This document shows, one piece after another, positions 9,704 to 18,692 of a DNA stretch of 64,000 nt. The stretch is from Alphaproteobacteria bacterium. Its GTDB lineage: Bacteria; Pseudomonadota; Alphaproteobacteria; Micropepsales; Micropepsaceae. The stretch's first letter is position 1; every line of letters starts with the position of its first letter. Both the position numbers and the translations under genes were made by a program. The notes beneath the pieces were generated by a model. It worked only from the letters and a program-made list of their open reading frames with translations. It had not been told where the DNA came from and searched no databases. The DNA lies in contig CANJBZ010000013.1 of assembly GCA_947473475.1 (NCBI GenBank), positions 1 to 64,000 on the forward strand. The letters are read 5' to 3'.

Positions 9704-10729
9704 ATGCGTGCGCGCGCAACACGGATAGCATTGGCATTGCTGGCAACCACCGCTTTGGCCGTCAGCGCCGAGGCACAACCCGGCTCGCCCTGCATCAACG
9801 ATCTGCCCAATCCCTACAAGGAAGTGACGGGCTGGGAGCAGATGCCGCGCGGCTGGGCGCCGACCAACAACGTCTTTGTCGATGCCAAGGACAATGTCTG
9901 GGTGATGGACCGCTGCGAGATGAAGGGCTGCATCGGATCGAAGGAAAATTCGATTTGGCAGCTGTCGCCGGACGGCAAGGTGTTGAAAACCTTCGGCGCA
10001 GGCATGTTTGCGTTTCCGCACACGGTGAAACCCGATGCCGATGGTAACATCTGGGCGATCGACGGCGATGCCAAAGAGGGCATCGGCAATCAGGTGTTCA
10101 AATTCTCGCCCGACGGCAAGCTGTTGCTGACGCTCGGCAAGAAGGGCCAGGGCGGCACGGGCAACGACGTCTTCGACCGTCCGACCGGAATTGCTTTCGC
10201 GCCAAATGGCGACATCTTCATCTCTGAGGGACACGCGCCCACCTTCGGCAATTCGCGCATCAGCAAATTCGACAAGACCGGGAAGTTCATAAAGAGCTTC
10301 GGCCGTCTTGGTTCAGGCGATGGCGAGTTCAGAAGCCCGCATGTGCTGGCCTTCGATTCGCAGGGGCGCTTGTTCGCGGCGGACCGGAGCAACAGCCGCG
10401 TCCAAATTTTCGATCAGGACGGAAAATTCCTGGCGGCGTGGAAGCAGTTCGGCCGGCCCAGCGGTATTTTCATCGACAAGAACGACACGCTGTATGTGTC
10501 GGATTCCGAATCCGAGGAAGCACCGGGCAAGGACACCAACAACCCGGGCTGCAAGCGCGGCATTCGCATCGGCAGCGCCAAAACGGGCAAGGTCGATTAC
10601 TACATTCCGCCGGTTGTGCCGAAGGACCCGAAAAATCCTCCGCCGGAAGGCGTGTCCGCCGATTCGCACGGCAACATCTACGCCGCCGCCGTGCAGGAGC
10701 ACGCGGTGTATAAGTATGTGAAGAAGTGA
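9704..10729 (+). CDS. Secreted NHL-repeat beta-propeller protein
   Basis: A 341-residue exported protein with a signal peptide ending near AEAQ (about residue 24). At least five NHL-like blades are seen, for example GIAFAPNGDIFISEG, VLAFDSQGRLFAADRSNSRVQIFD and GIFIDKNDTLYVSDSE. The set resembles peptidyl-alpha-hydroxyglycine amidating lyase-like proteins and other six-bladed propellers; the reaction is not known. The ATG follows AAGGAGG at good spacing. A strong hairpin terminator lies 70 bp downstream. Confidence 0.8.
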   Translation: MRARATRIALALLATTALAVSAEAQPGSPCINDLPNPYKEVTGWEQMPRGWAPTNNVFVDAKDNVWVMDRCEMKGCIGSKENSIWQLSPDGKVLKTFGAGMFAFPHTVKPDADGNIWAIDGDAKEGIGNQVFKFSPDGKLLLTLGKKGQGGTGNDVFDRPTGIAFAPNGDIFISEGHAPTFGNSRISKFDKTGKFIKSFGRLGSGDGEFRSPHVLAFDSQGRLFAADRSNSRVQIFDQDGKFLAAWKQFGRPSGIFIDKNDTLYVSDSESEEAPGKDTNNPGCKRGIRIGSAKTGKVDYYIPPVVPKDPKNPPPEGVSADSHGNIYAAAVQEHAVYKYVKK

Positions 10730-10797
10730 GTCATTGGGCGCGCGGACGCGCGCCCGCTGGATGGCCGCTTTCGCGGCCATGACAGTGAGAGCTAAAG

Positions 10798-10833
10798 CGC
10801 CTGCGGGAGAGATTTCCGCAGGCGTTTTGTTTT
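10798..10833 (+). terminator. Rho-independent terminator
   Basis: A 9-bp perfect stem, CGCCTGCGG at 10798-10806 with CCGCAGGCG at 10816-10824, followed by TTTTGTTTT. It ends the NHL-repeat gene. The stem begins before the convergent cytochrome gene stop, so it could work in both directions. Confidence 0.85.
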
Positions 10834-10836
10834 GCG

Positions 10837-11706
10837 CTAGGACGGGTCGAGCGAGCCGATATAGGCGGCGACGGAGACGATGTCTTCGTCCGTCAGTTTC
10901 GCGACCACGTCTTTCATCACGGAAGCGTAGTCGCTTTTGCGAATGCCGTTCTTGAACGAATAAATTTGGCGGGCGAGGTAAACCGGCGAGCGCCCTGCCA
11001 GACTGGGCACATCGTCTTCACCCATCACACCATCACCGTGGCAGCCGATGCAGGCTTCCGTCTTGCCACCGCCGGTAGTGGCGATGTTGCGGCCCTTTTG
11101 CCGCGCCCCTTTAGGAACATGAGCGGTGAAAGCGGGTTGTGCGGTTTGCCGAATTGCTTCGGGATTTTCAGCGAGTTCGACAATTCGCAAGCCGATTTCT
11201 TCGGTGTCGTTGCCCGGCAATTTGATGCGCTGGCTGTTGCGGCCAACAAGTGTCTTCGGCGCCCGGTCGGCCTCAACGACTTTCGTCCACGGGAGCGGCT
11301 TTAGGCCAGCGTAATAGGCGGCTGTCTGCTTGATCTCGTCATCCGTCATGGCTTTGGCGATACCGGCCATGGCTTCGCCGCGCGGACCGCCCCGCGTGCC
11401 GGCCGCAAAATCGTGCATCTGACGGGCGAAATAATCTGCGTTCAGCCCGCGAAGGTTTGCCGATTCCGGCTGACCTAATCCGGACGGCAGGTGGCACGTA
11501 TCGCAGGCGCGCACGGCTGCTCCCTTGCCGCTGACCACGATCGCCGGCGCGCCCGCTTCCGCGGCCGGCTGAGCGGCCCCGCCGGCGGCGGACGCTGGCG
11601 CATTGGCGCCGGGCGTGAGGAAGGCCCAACCGGGGCCGGGCGCTTCCGCCGCCAGCGCGGTTAAGGGAAGCAAAACGCCGGCGAGCAGCCACCCAGTTCG
11701 TGTCAT
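10837..11706 (-). CDS. Dihaem cytochrome c (c4-like)
   Basis: A 289-residue periplasmic electron carrier with a signal peptide (residues 1-20) and a low-complexity Ala/Pro linker. Two haem-binding motifs are seen: C68-DT-C71-H72 and C219-IG-C222-H223, each in its own cytochrome c domain with a downstream Met that may be the sixth ligand (for example EAMAG and the ASVMKDV region). This two-domain layout is that of c4-type cytochromes. The redox partner is unknown; the exported amidohydrolase and NHL protein are its neighbours. GGGAAG lies before the ATG. Confidence 0.88.
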   Translation of the reverse strand: MTRTGWLLAGVLLPLTALAAEAPGPGWAFLTPGANAPASAAGGAAQPAAEAGAPAIVVSGKGAAVRACDTCHLPSGLGQPESANLRGLNADYFARQMHDFAAGTRGGPRGEAMAGIAKAMTDDEIKQTAAYYAGLKPLPWTKVVEADRAPKTLVGRNSQRIKLPGNDTEEIGLRIVELAENPEAIRQTAQPAFTAHVPKGARQKGRNIATTGGGKTEACIGCHGDGVMGEDDVPSLAGRSPVYLARQIYSFKNGIRKSDYASVMKDVVAKLTDEDIVSVAAYIGSLDPS

Positions 11707-11764
11707 CGCAACTTCCCTTTCAGCGCCAGAACGTGAGGATATTCAATTGCCGTTGGGCGGCAAG

Positions 11765-12100
11765 TCACAGCGGCAGCGCGCCGAGCTTCGCGCGCCAAAA
11801 CCCCGCCCGTTCTTTCAGAAGCGCATCGCGAATATAGCGCGTCTTCTGATCCTCCAGCCTCTCAAGTTCTTCGAACCCGAAGTCTTGGACACTGTGCGTC
11901 TTTGCAGCAGCCGCTAGGGCGGCGTTAGTACCGCCGCCGAAGCGCAATGTGAAGTCGACCCGGTTTCGCACCGTCTCGATGTCCGGGGCTTGGCCGACCC
12001 AAACCTGGCCCGATGGTACACAGCGCAGCAGATAGATGCCGGCGACGGCTTTGCGCTCCTTGTAAGCGGCGACCGCTTCCTTTCTCACGCTTCTTTCCAT
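11765..12100 (-). CDS. GIY-YIG nuclease family protein
   Basis: A 111-residue protein with the family signature split as AGIYLLRC (GIY) and GQVWVGQ (the YIG position), followed by a conserved Arg in VRNRVDF. Such short standalone GIY-YIG proteins are common in alphaproteobacteria, mostly without known function; the fold cleaves DNA in studied members. GGAG precedes the ATG at 12100. It is divergent from the DUF2239 gene across a 63-bp shared region with symmetric repeats, which suggests joint control. Confidence 0.8.
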   Translation of the reverse strand: MERSVRKEAVAAYKERKAVAGIYLLRCVPSGQVWVGQAPDIETVRNRVDFTLRFGGGTNAALAAAAKTHSVQDFGFEELERLEDQKTRYIRDALLKERAGFWRAKLGALPL

Positions 12101-12117
12101 GGCGATCTCCTAATTTC

Positions 12118-12158
12118 ATCCGGGTGATATTGACGGTGCAATATTATCCGGGTAAAAA
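12118..12158. promoter_or_regulatory. Shared operator and promoter of divergent gene pair
   Basis: A dyad ATATTG-N6-CAATAT (12127-12144) is flanked by two direct copies of ATCCGGGT (12118-12125 and 12146-12153). On the plus strand TTGACG (12130-12135), a 17-bp gap and TAAAAA (12153-12158) could be sigma-70 boxes. Transcription would then start at or next to the DUF2239 ATG at 12164, giving a leaderless message; indeed no ribosome-binding site precedes that ATG. The binding protein is unknown. Confidence 0.5.
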
Positions 12159-12163
12159 CAAGC

Positions 12164-12727
12164 ATGGAAAACAAAGCCTCCCCCCCGCCGGGCTATTCGG
12201 CATTCGAAGGAACAAGATTGCTGGCTTCCGGGCCACTCGAAACCGTGGCTCTCGCGATCAAGAGAGCGAGCCAAAACGGCACCGGGCCTTTCCTGGTATT
12301 CGACGATTCTACGGGCCGCGTGGTCGATTTGGATCTGCGCGGGAGCGAAGTGGAGGTCGTGTCGCGACTCATCCCTGCAACTTCAAAAGGTCCAGGCCGT
12401 CCGAAGCTCGGCGTGGTCGCCCGCGAAGTTACGCTGCTGCCGCAGCATTGGGATTGGCTCAATTCCCAGCCGGGTGGTGCATCCGTGACGTTGCGGAAAC
12501 TGGTACACGAAGCTCGCCAGTCAGGCGCTGAAAAGGACGGGACGCGCGCCGCTCGCGATGCCGCATATCGATTCGTGCATGCGATGGCCGGCGACCTGCC
12601 CGGCTTTGAGGAATCCTCACGCGCATTGTTCGCCGGAGACCGGCAGCGATTTGAAGAGCTGATGGAACGCTGGCCCGCGGATGTGCGCGGCTACGCGCTG
12701 CGGCTGGCTTTCGACAGTGCCGCTTAA
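12164..12727 (+). CDS. DUF2239 family protein
   Basis: A 187-residue protein of unknown function matching the DUF2239 family: an N-terminal domain with PFLVFDDSTGRVVDLDLRG, a GPGRPKLGVVAREVTLLPQHWDWL segment after a flexible TSKGPGRPK linker, and a C-terminal helical part. The GRPKLGV-REV-LLP-HW pattern recalls DNA-associated families, but no activity is known to me. The ATG at 12164 has no Shine-Dalgarno sequence and may be leaderless. It pairs divergently with the GIY-YIG gene. Confidence 0.78.
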   Translation: MENKASPPPGYSAFEGTRLLASGPLETVALAIKRASQNGTGPFLVFDDSTGRVVDLDLRGSEVEVVSRLIPATSKGPGRPKLGVVAREVTLLPQHWDWLNSQPGGASVTLRKLVHEARQSGAEKDGTRAARDAAYRFVHAMAGDLPGFEESSRALFAGDRQRFEELMERWPADVRGYALRLAFDSAA

Positions 12728-12815
12728 AATGGACGCTGCCGGAGGGCGTGCGTGAGCTTGACAAGGTGCTCTGAAACGCACCCAGATCACGTCCAAATCG
12801 GCAGGGGGCTGCACC

Positions 12816-14456
12816 ATGAGCGCAATCGGCACCGTCTCGGAGTCCGCGCAAACGCGCGTTGGTCTGCTCGATCGCAGACGCATTATCGCGGACACCGATT
12901 TCAACCGCTGGCTGGTGCCGCCGGCGGCGTTGGCGATTCATCTCTGCATCGGCATGGCATACGGCTTCAGCGTGTTCTGGCTGCCCTTGTCGCGCGCGCT
13001 TGGTCACGACAAATCCATCGCCTGCCCGGACATGACCCTGGCGCAGGCGCTGTTCACCACGACCTGCGATTGGCGCATTTCGGATCTCGGCTGGATTTAT
13101 ACCCTGTTCTTTGTGCTGCTGGGTTTGTCGGCGGCGACATGGGGCGGATGGCTGGAGCGTGCGGGCCCACGCAAAGCGGGCGTGGTGGCGGCGTTCTGCT
13201 GGTGCGGCGGCATGCTGATCGCGGCGGCCGGCGTTGTTCAGCATCAGCTTTGGATCATGTGGATCGGCCTTGGCGCCATTGGCGGCATCGGCTTGGGCCT
13301 CGGCTACATTTCGCCGGTATCGACGCTAATCAAATGGTTTCCGGACCGGCGGGGCATGGCGACGGGAATGGCGATCATGGGGTTCGGCGGCGGCGCGATG
13401 ATCGGAGCTCCGCTGGCCAACGCTTTGATGACGGCGTTTCGCACGCCTGAGTCCGCAGGCGTTTGGCAGACCTTCGTCGCAATGGCCTGCATCTATTTCG
13501 TGTTCATGATCGGCGGCGCGTTCGGCTACCGCCTGCCGCCGCCGGGATGGCGTCCAGCTGGGTTTGTACCGCAGGAAACGGCCGCCAGCACGATTACCTC
13601 CAAGCATGTACACTTGCACGACGCGCATAAGACCAAGCAGTTCTGGCTGATCTGGGCGGTGCTGTGCCTGAACGTATCGGCAGGCATCGGCGTGATCGGC
13701 ATGGCCTCGCCCATGCTGCAGGAAATTTTCGGCGGCAGACTGATCGGCCAGCCCGACGTGCCGTTCACGGCGCTGGACGCGACGCAAGGCGCGGCGATTG
13801 CGGCCATCGCCGCGGGGTTCACCGGACTGTTATCGCTGTTCAATATCGGTGGGCGTTTTTTCTGGGCCTCCTTGTCCGACGCCATCGGACGGAAAAGCAC
13901 CTATTTCATATTTTTCGCGCTTGGCATTGTTCTGTATGCGTCGGCCCCGTGGCTCGCGCATGCCGGATCGAAGGCGATGTTCGTGCTCGCCATCTGCATC
14001 ATTCTGTCCATGTATGGCGGCGGCTTTGCGACGGTGCCGGCGTATCTCGCCGACATCTTCGGCACGCAGTTCGTCGGCGCCATTCACGGACGGCTGCTCA
14101 CGGCGTGGTCGACGGCAGGCATTATCGGCCCTGTCGTGGTGAACTACATCCGTGAGTTCGAGATTTCGGCGGGCGTGCCGCGCGACGCGGTCTACGACGT
14201 CACGCTCTACGTGCTCTCCTCTTTTTTGGTGATCGGATTTTTGTGCAATTTGGCCGTGAAGCCGCTGGCGAGCAAATGGTTCATGAGCGATGAGCAGGTT
14301 GCGGCGCTACAACCCGCAGCGGTCCATATGGATCACCATCATGCGGCGCCGGCAGCGATGAGCGCCACCGTTTTGCTGGCTTGGCTTGCGGTCGGCATTC
14401 CAATTCTGTGGGGCGTCTGGGTCACGCTGCAAAGCGCGTTGGCGCTGTTGGGGTAA
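12816..14456 (+). CDS. MFS transporter, oxalate/formate antiporter (OFA) type
   Basis: A 546-residue inner-membrane protein with about 12 predicted helices. It shows OFA-family features: LSWLYTLFF-like helix 2 (here LGWIYTLFFVLLGL), the GWLERAGPRK loop, GLGLGYISPVSTLIKWFPDRRGMATG, and GRFFWASLSDAIGRK in the second half. A loop rich in His (HVHLHDAHKTK) and a C-terminal His cluster (VHMDHHHAA) could bind metal. The longer first periplasmic loop carries two Cys. Substrate is probably a small carboxylate; not certain. AGGGGG precedes the ATG. Confidence 0.82.
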   Translation: MSAIGTVSESAQTRVGLLDRRRIIADTDFNRWLVPPAALAIHLCIGMAYGFSVFWLPLSRALGHDKSIACPDMTLAQALFTTTCDWRISDLGWIYTLFFVLLGLSAATWGGWLERAGPRKAGVVAAFCWCGGMLIAAAGVVQHQLWIMWIGLGAIGGIGLGLGYISPVSTLIKWFPDRRGMATGMAIMGFGGGAMIGAPLANALMTAFRTPESAGVWQTFVAMACIYFVFMIGGAFGYRLPPPGWRPAGFVPQETAASTITSKHVHLHDAHKTKQFWLIWAVLCLNVSAGIGVIGMASPMLQEIFGGRLIGQPDVPFTALDATQGAAIAAIAAGFTGLLSLFNIGGRFFWASLSDAIGRKSTYFIFFALGIVLYASAPWLAHAGSKAMFVLAICIILSMYGGGFATVPAYLADIFGTQFVGAIHGRLLTAWSTAGIIGPVVVNYIREFEISAGVPRDAVYDVTLYVLSSFLVIGFLCNLAVKPLASKWFMSDEQVAALQPAAVHMDHHHAAPAAMSATVLLAWLAVGIPILWGVWVTLQSALALLG

Positions 14457-15407
14457 CTAAAACGCCGCGTCGCGCTTGATGTATTTGAGCGCCTCGAGCT
14501 GCTGCGTCCCCTCATAGCGGAGCGAGATTTCCGGATCGTAGAACGAACCATTCGGGGCTTCCGCGATGGCGGCCGTCAGCACCTTGTATTCGCGGCTTTC
14601 CGCATGATGCTGTCCGCGGACCACTTCGGCCGCGCATTTTTGCGGCAAGTCATCGAGCATCTTGAAATGCAGCAAGGCGCCGCGCATCGGTGCGACCTTG
14701 ACGGGAATCTTCAGCTCATGCGTGGAGTTGCGGAATTGCTGACCTTTGCGCCAGCGCGTCAACGCCACCTTACTGATGGTCGGCGCGTACCAGCGCAACG
14801 CATCGAGCGCCGGGTCCTTCAATCCCTGAAACAGACGCTCGCGGACGCCGCCATAGTATTGGCGGAAAGGACAAGATTGGGTGTGAACGCTGTAGTAACG
14901 GGTGCGGTCGAAATAGGGGCTGTAGTCCAAAAACGGAGCGCCTGGGAGGTATCCGATCTGGCCGAAAGGCTTGTCGGAATACATGTCGATCATCAGCATG
15001 ACGAGCGTTTCCGCCCCGATCGAATCGAACCAGCCGGTGAGCCGCTTGATGCTATCGGTCTCGCTTCCGGGCCAAACCAGAATTTCGTCGGCGTCCGGAA
15101 CGATCACCCAGCGGCCGTCGCAATATTCGTCCAGAAGCGAATTTTTCCAACCGACCCCGGCGCCGCCGCCGCTCTGGCCAAAGCTGTCTTGCGTGCTGAA
15201 GACGTATGTATCGGGCTGAGCGAGCAGAAACTCGCGCGTGCCGTCGGTCGAATCGTTGTCGACGAAAATAAAGCGGTCGAACCCGAGCTTCCGGTACCAT
15301 GTCAGCAAATACGGCAAACGCAGCGCCTCGTTGCGCACGATCGCAAGCACGACATGCCCATCGGGCGGAATGTCGATCGCACGCGGCGAAATAAATTCGA
15401 GAGCCAT
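14457..15407 (-). CDS. Glycosyltransferase family 2-like protein
   Basis: A 316-residue cytosolic protein of the Glyco_tranf_2_4 type. It has the N-terminal nucleotide-binding strand VLAIVRNEALRLPYLLTWY, VDNDSTDGT, and the DxD metal motif in VIVPDADEIL. A later Trp/Arg-rich segment precedes a histidine in ALLHFKM. Donor and acceptor are unknown. I chose the ATG at 15407; a TTG further upstream would add seven residues. Its stop abuts the convergent MFS gene stop. Confidence 0.82.
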   Translation of the reverse strand: MALEFISPRAIDIPPDGHVVLAIVRNEALRLPYLLTWYRKLGFDRFIFVDNDSTDGTREFLLAQPDTYVFSTQDSFGQSGGGAGVGWKNSLLDEYCDGRWVIVPDADEILVWPGSETDSIKRLTGWFDSIGAETLVMLMIDMYSDKPFGQIGYLPGAPFLDYSPYFDRTRYYSVHTQSCPFRQYYGGVRERLFQGLKDPALDALRWYAPTISKVALTRWRKGQQFRNSTHELKIPVKVAPMRGALLHFKMLDDLPQKCAAEVVRGQHHAESREYKVLTAAIAEAPNGSFYDPEISLRYEGTQQLEALKYIKRDAAF

Positions 15408-15457
15408 AGGTTCTCTTGTGGCCGGCAACGGCGCCGTTTGTCGTTCGGACGCCGGGG

Positions 15458-15482
15458 TGATATACTTTTAATGTGTATATCA
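15458..15482. promoter_or_regulatory. Palindromic operator of the toxin-antitoxin pair
   Basis: TGATATAC (15458-15465) and GTATATCA (15475-15482) form a perfect inverted repeat with a 9-bp AT-rich centre. It lies 14 bp before the antitoxin ATG, overlapping the likely promoter. AbrB/VapB-type antitoxins bind such palindromes to repress their own operon. Confidence 0.7.
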
Positions 15483-15495
15483 TTCAGGGGGGCGC

Positions 15496-15726
15496 ATGCA
15501 AGTCGCGAAATGGGGAAACAGCTTGGCGATACGCCTGCCTAAGGCCGTCGTAGACGCGCTGAAACTGAGAGAGGGCGACGATATCGAAGTGGTTGTGGCG
15601 GGCACACGGCGCTTCGAAATCGCACGGGACGAACAACGGGAAGCGGCGCTCGCGCGCCTGAGAGCGCTGAGGCGTCCTTTGCCGCCCGGATTCAAATTCT
15701 CCCGGGATGAAGCGAATGAACGGTAA
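15496..15726 (+). CDS. AbrB/MazE-type antitoxin (VapB-like)
   Basis: A 76-residue protein with an N-terminal swapped-hairpin AbrB domain: MQVAKWGNSLAIRLPKAVVDAL, then LREGDDIEVVV. The C-terminal part is basic and then ends KFSRDEANER, the likely toxin-binding tail. GGGGGG precedes the ATG. The gene overlaps the PIN-domain toxin gene, and a perfect palindrome lies just upstream, so autoregulation is likely. Confidence 0.88.
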   Translation: MQVAKWGNSLAIRLPKAVVDALKLREGDDIEVVVAGTRRFEIARDEQREAALARLRALRRPLPPGFKFSRDEANER

Positions 15727-16117
15727 GCCGTTCTTCGACACGAACATCTTGATCTACGCTTTTTCGGACGACCCGCGTGCCAACAAAGCCGAAATGCTGC
15801 TTCGTTCGGGCGGCGTTATCAGCGTTCAGGTCTTGAACGAATTTGTAAATGTCAGCCGGTACAAGACGAAGCGAACGTGGCCGGAGATCGAGCAAGCGCT
15901 TCAACAATTTCAAACCCTGCTCGATCCACCATTGCCCCTCACGGCCGCATTCAACGCGAAAGCTATCGCTCTCGCTCGTAACGATGGCTTTGCCTTCTAT
16001 GACGGTTTGATCGTAGCGGCCGCGATGCAGGCCGGCTGCGAGATACTCTACACGGAGAATATGCAGCACGGACGAAGGGTTGGAGACCTCCTGATATCCA
16101 ATCCGTTTCTGGCATGA
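15716..16117 (+). CDS. PIN-domain ribonuclease toxin (VapC-like)
   Basis: A 133-residue PIN-domain protein. Acidic metal ligands are visible: the Asp in FFDTNILIYAF near the N-terminus, the Glu in VLNEFVNV, and the Asp in AFYDGLIVAAA, followed by the closing TENMQHGR. VapC toxins cut RNA, often tRNA, and are held inactive by the partner antitoxin. I prefer the ATG at 15716, which gives a standard MxxxxFFDTN start; another in-frame ATG lies at 15707. Either way it overlaps the antitoxin gene. Confidence 0.88.
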   Translation: MNGKPFFDTNILIYAFSDDPRANKAEMLLRSGGVISVQVLNEFVNVSRYKTKRTWPEIEQALQQFQTLLDPPLPLTAAFNAKAIALARNDGFAFYDGLIVAAAMQAGCEILYTENMQHGRRVGDLLISNPFLA

Positions 16118-16150
16118 AAAAGGCGCCCGCGGGGTAAGCCGCGAGCGCCT
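16116..16150 (-). terminator. Rho-independent terminator of rpsA
   Basis: Read on the minus strand, AGGCGCTCGCGG pairs with CCGCGGGCGCCT (one mismatch) around a 6-base loop and is followed by TTTTTC. It lies 25 bp after the rpsA stop and touches the convergent toxin gene stop. Confidence 0.85.
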
Positions 16151-16175
16151 GATTTCAGTCAAACGACTTTGCGTC

Positions 16176-17894
16176 TTACTCGTCGTCGCCCTTCTTCTTC
16201 TGAGCGCGCGACAGAGCCGCGCCCAGAATGTCGCCGAGGCTCGCGCCTGAATCCGACGACCCGTATTGGGCGACCGCTTCCTTCTCTTCGGAGATTTCAC
16301 GCGCCTTGACGGAAAGACCGATCTTGCGTCCGGTCTTATCGGCCGAGGTAACGAGCGCATCGAGCTTGTCGCCGACGCCGAAGCGTTCCGGGCGTTGATC
16401 GTTGCGGTCGCGCGCCAGATCGGCGCGGCGGATGTAGCTCCGTGCACCACCGTCGAGCACGACTTCCAAGCCGCCTTCCTGCACTTCGGCAACCGTCACG
16501 GTGACGACATCGCCCTTCTTCAGCGTAGCGACACGCCCCATCGGATCGGCTGCAAGCTGCTTCACGCCGAGGCTGATGCGCTCTTTCTCCGGATCGACGT
16601 CGAGCACTTTGACTTCGACGTTCTGGCCCTTCTGATAGTCCTTGACCGCCTCATCGCCCTGCTTCTCCCAGGAAAGATCGGAGAGATGGACCATACCGTC
16701 GATATCGCCGGGAAGGCCGACGAACAGGCCGAACTCGGTGATGTTGCGGATTTCGCCTTCGAGCACAGTGCCCGGCGGATTGGCGTCGGCGAAGGCAGTC
16801 CACGGATTTTCCATGCACTGCTTGAGGCCGAGGCTGATCCGGCGCTTGTTGGAATCGACTTCCAGCACCATGACTTCGACGTCCTGGCCCGGCGTGACGA
16901 TCTTGTTGGGGTGGACGTTCTTCTTGACCCAGCTCATCTCGGAGACATGGACCAGACCTTCGACGCCCGGCTCCAGTTCCACAAAGGCGCCGTAGTCCGT
17001 GACGTTGGTGACTTTGCCGCGGAAGCGCGCGCTGACCGGATATTTGGCGCTGACGCCTTCCCACGGATCGGTCTGCAACTGCTTCATGCCAAGGCTGATG
17101 CGCTGCGTGTCGTGATTGACCTTGATGATCTGCACTTTGACCTGCTGGCCAACCGAGAGAACTTCGGTGGGATGCGACACGCGCCGCCAGGCAATGTCGG
17201 TCACATGCAACAGACCATCGACGCCGCCCAAATCGACGAACGCGCCGTAGTCGGTGATGTTTTTGACGGTGCCTTCGAGCACTTGGCCTTCGGCGAGCGA
17301 AGCGACCAGTTCGGACCGTTCCTCGGCGCGCTTTTCTTCAAGCACGGCGCGGCGCGACACGACGATGTTGCCGCGTCGGCGGTCCATTTTCAGGATCTGG
17401 AAGGGCTGCGGCATATTCATCAGGGGGCCGACATCGCGCACCGGGCGCACATCGACCTGGCTGCCCGGAAGGAACGCGACGGCGCCGTCGAGATCGACCG
17501 TAAAGCCGCCTTTGACGCGGCCGAAGATCACGCCGCTAACGCGGCCACTGTCCTGGAAAGCCTTTTCCAGACGGGTCCAGCTTTCTTCGCGGCGAGCCTT
17601 GTCACGCGACAGCACAGCTTCGCCCAAAGCATTTTCCACGCGCTCGACATAAACTTCGACTTCATCGCCGAGCTTCACATTCGGCGGCAGACCCGGAGTC
17701 GCGAATTCCTTCAGTGGCACGCGGCCTTCGGTCTTCAGACCGACGTCGACCACGACGAAATCGTTTTCGACGGCGACGATGATGCCTTTGACGACGGCGC
17801 CTTCAGCCGGCGAGCGATCGATGAAGCTCTCTTCGAGCATCGCCGCGAAATCGTCGCGGCTCGGGGTGGAAATGCTTTCAGCGGCTCTGGCCAT
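16176..17894 (-). CDS. rpsA: 30S ribosomal protein S1
   Basis: A 572-residue RNA-binding protein of the small ribosomal subunit with six S1 (OB-fold) repeats. Repeats 3 to 6 show the classic pattern, for example [49 protein letters not shown] and [25 protein letters not shown]. The start at 17894 is preceded by GGAG; an upstream extension in the open frame is not conserved. It follows cmk, its usual partner, and normally precedes ihfB; here that link is interrupted. Confidence 0.98.
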   Translation of the reverse strand: MARAAESISTPSRDDFAAMLEESFIDRSPAEGAVVKGIIVAVENDFVVVDVGLKTEGRVPLKEFATPGLPPNVKLGDEVEVYVERVENALGEAVLSRDKARREESWTRLEKAFQDSGRVSGVIFGRVKGGFTVDLDGAVAFLPGSQVDVRPVRDVGPLMNMPQPFQILKMDRRRGNIVVSRRAVLEEKRAEERSELVASLAEGQVLEGTVKNITDYGAFVDLGGVDGLLHVTDIAWRRVSHPTEVLSVGQQVKVQIIKVNHDTQRISLGMKQLQTDPWEGVSAKYPVSARFRGKVTNVTDYGAFVELEPGVEGLVHVSEMSWVKKNVHPNKIVTPGQDVEVMVLEVDSNKRRISLGLKQCMENPWTAFADANPPGTVLEGEIRNITEFGLFVGLPGDIDGMVHLSDLSWEKQGDEAVKDYQKGQNVEVKVLDVDPEKERISLGVKQLAADPMGRVATLKKGDVVTVTVAEVQEGGLEVVLDGGARSYIRRADLARDRNDQRPERFGVGDKLDALVTSADKTGRKIGLSVKAREISEEKEAVAQYGSSDSGASLGDILGAALSRAQKKKGDDE

Positions 17895-18017
17895 GTAGTC
17901 TCCTAGTGTTGAGAAAGCGGACGTGCGGGCAGGCACCCAAACGATCCGGTCCGGCGGAAAGCCGGTGTTCATGTCGGTATGGATTCGCAAGTCTCTCTGC
18001 GGCGCCGCCGGGCCTCC

Positions 18018-18692
18018 TTAGCCCCTGGGGCGGACCGCGAGTGCTTTCTCGACGCTGGTGTGTACCAAGTCGAGGGCCTTCGCGAAGGTGGCCTCTTTAT
18101 CCAAATCGGAGGTGTCCAGCAAGATGGCGTCTTCGGCTTGATGCAAGGGCGCCACGGGGCGCGCGCGGTCGCGGGCATCGCGGGCCAGAAGATCGGCCTG
18201 GAGGGTGGCCAAATCCGGCAGGGAACCGGCGTTTTGGCCCTTCAACTCCAGCCAGCGGCGCTTAGCGCGGACTTCGGGACGGGCGTCCACAAACAGCTTG
18301 GCGGTAGCAGCGGGGCAAATCACGGTGCCGATGTCCCGGCCGTCGATTACGGCGCCCCGTGCCGCGTTCGGGGGCCGCACGCAAAATTGGCGCTGATAAT
18401 CCAGAACGGCGGCGCGAACCTCGGGGATGGCCGCAACCTGAGAGGCCGCCTCGCCCGCCTGCCCGGACCGCAGACGCGGGTCTTCCAGGGCGGACGTATC
18501 GATATTCCGGGCCGAGGCGATAGCTTCAGCGGCATTGGAAGGGTCGCCGCCCCGGTCCAGAACGCCCAGGCCAACCAGCCGGTAGAGGGCGCCGGAATCG
18601 AGGTGGGCAAAGCCGTAATGGCGCGCCAGCCGCTTGGCCAAGGTGCCCTTGCCGCAGGCCGCTGTGCCATCGATGGCGATGACGATGCTCAC
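18018..18692 (-). CDS. cmk: Cytidylate kinase
   Basis: A 224-residue P-loop kinase that phosphorylates CMP and dCMP. The nucleotide-binding loop GTAACGKGT is at residues 9-17; LDSGALYRL and [10 protein letters not shown] are the substrate-binding segments. Translation starts at a GTG (18692-18690) that overlaps the aroA stop as GTGA, so it is probably coupled to aroA. The aroA-cmk-rpsA order is standard in proteobacteria. Confidence 0.96.
   Translation of the reverse strand: MSIVIAIDGTAACGKGTLAKRLARHYGFAHLDSGALYRLVGLGVLDRGGDPSNAAEAIASARNIDTSALEDPRLRSGQAGEAASQVAAIPEVRAAVLDYQRQFCVRPPNAARGAVIDGRDIGTVICPAATAKLFVDARPEVRAKRRWLELKGQNAGSLPDLATLQADLLARDARDRARPVAPLHQAEDAILLDTSDLDKEATFAKALDLVHTSVEKALAVRPRG

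Noticed and set aside
16266-17906. A 546-codon plus-strand open frame opposite rpsA
   Set aside because: It mirrors rpsA codon structure in a GC-rich genome, has no ribosome-binding site or domain, and rpsA on the other strand is certain.
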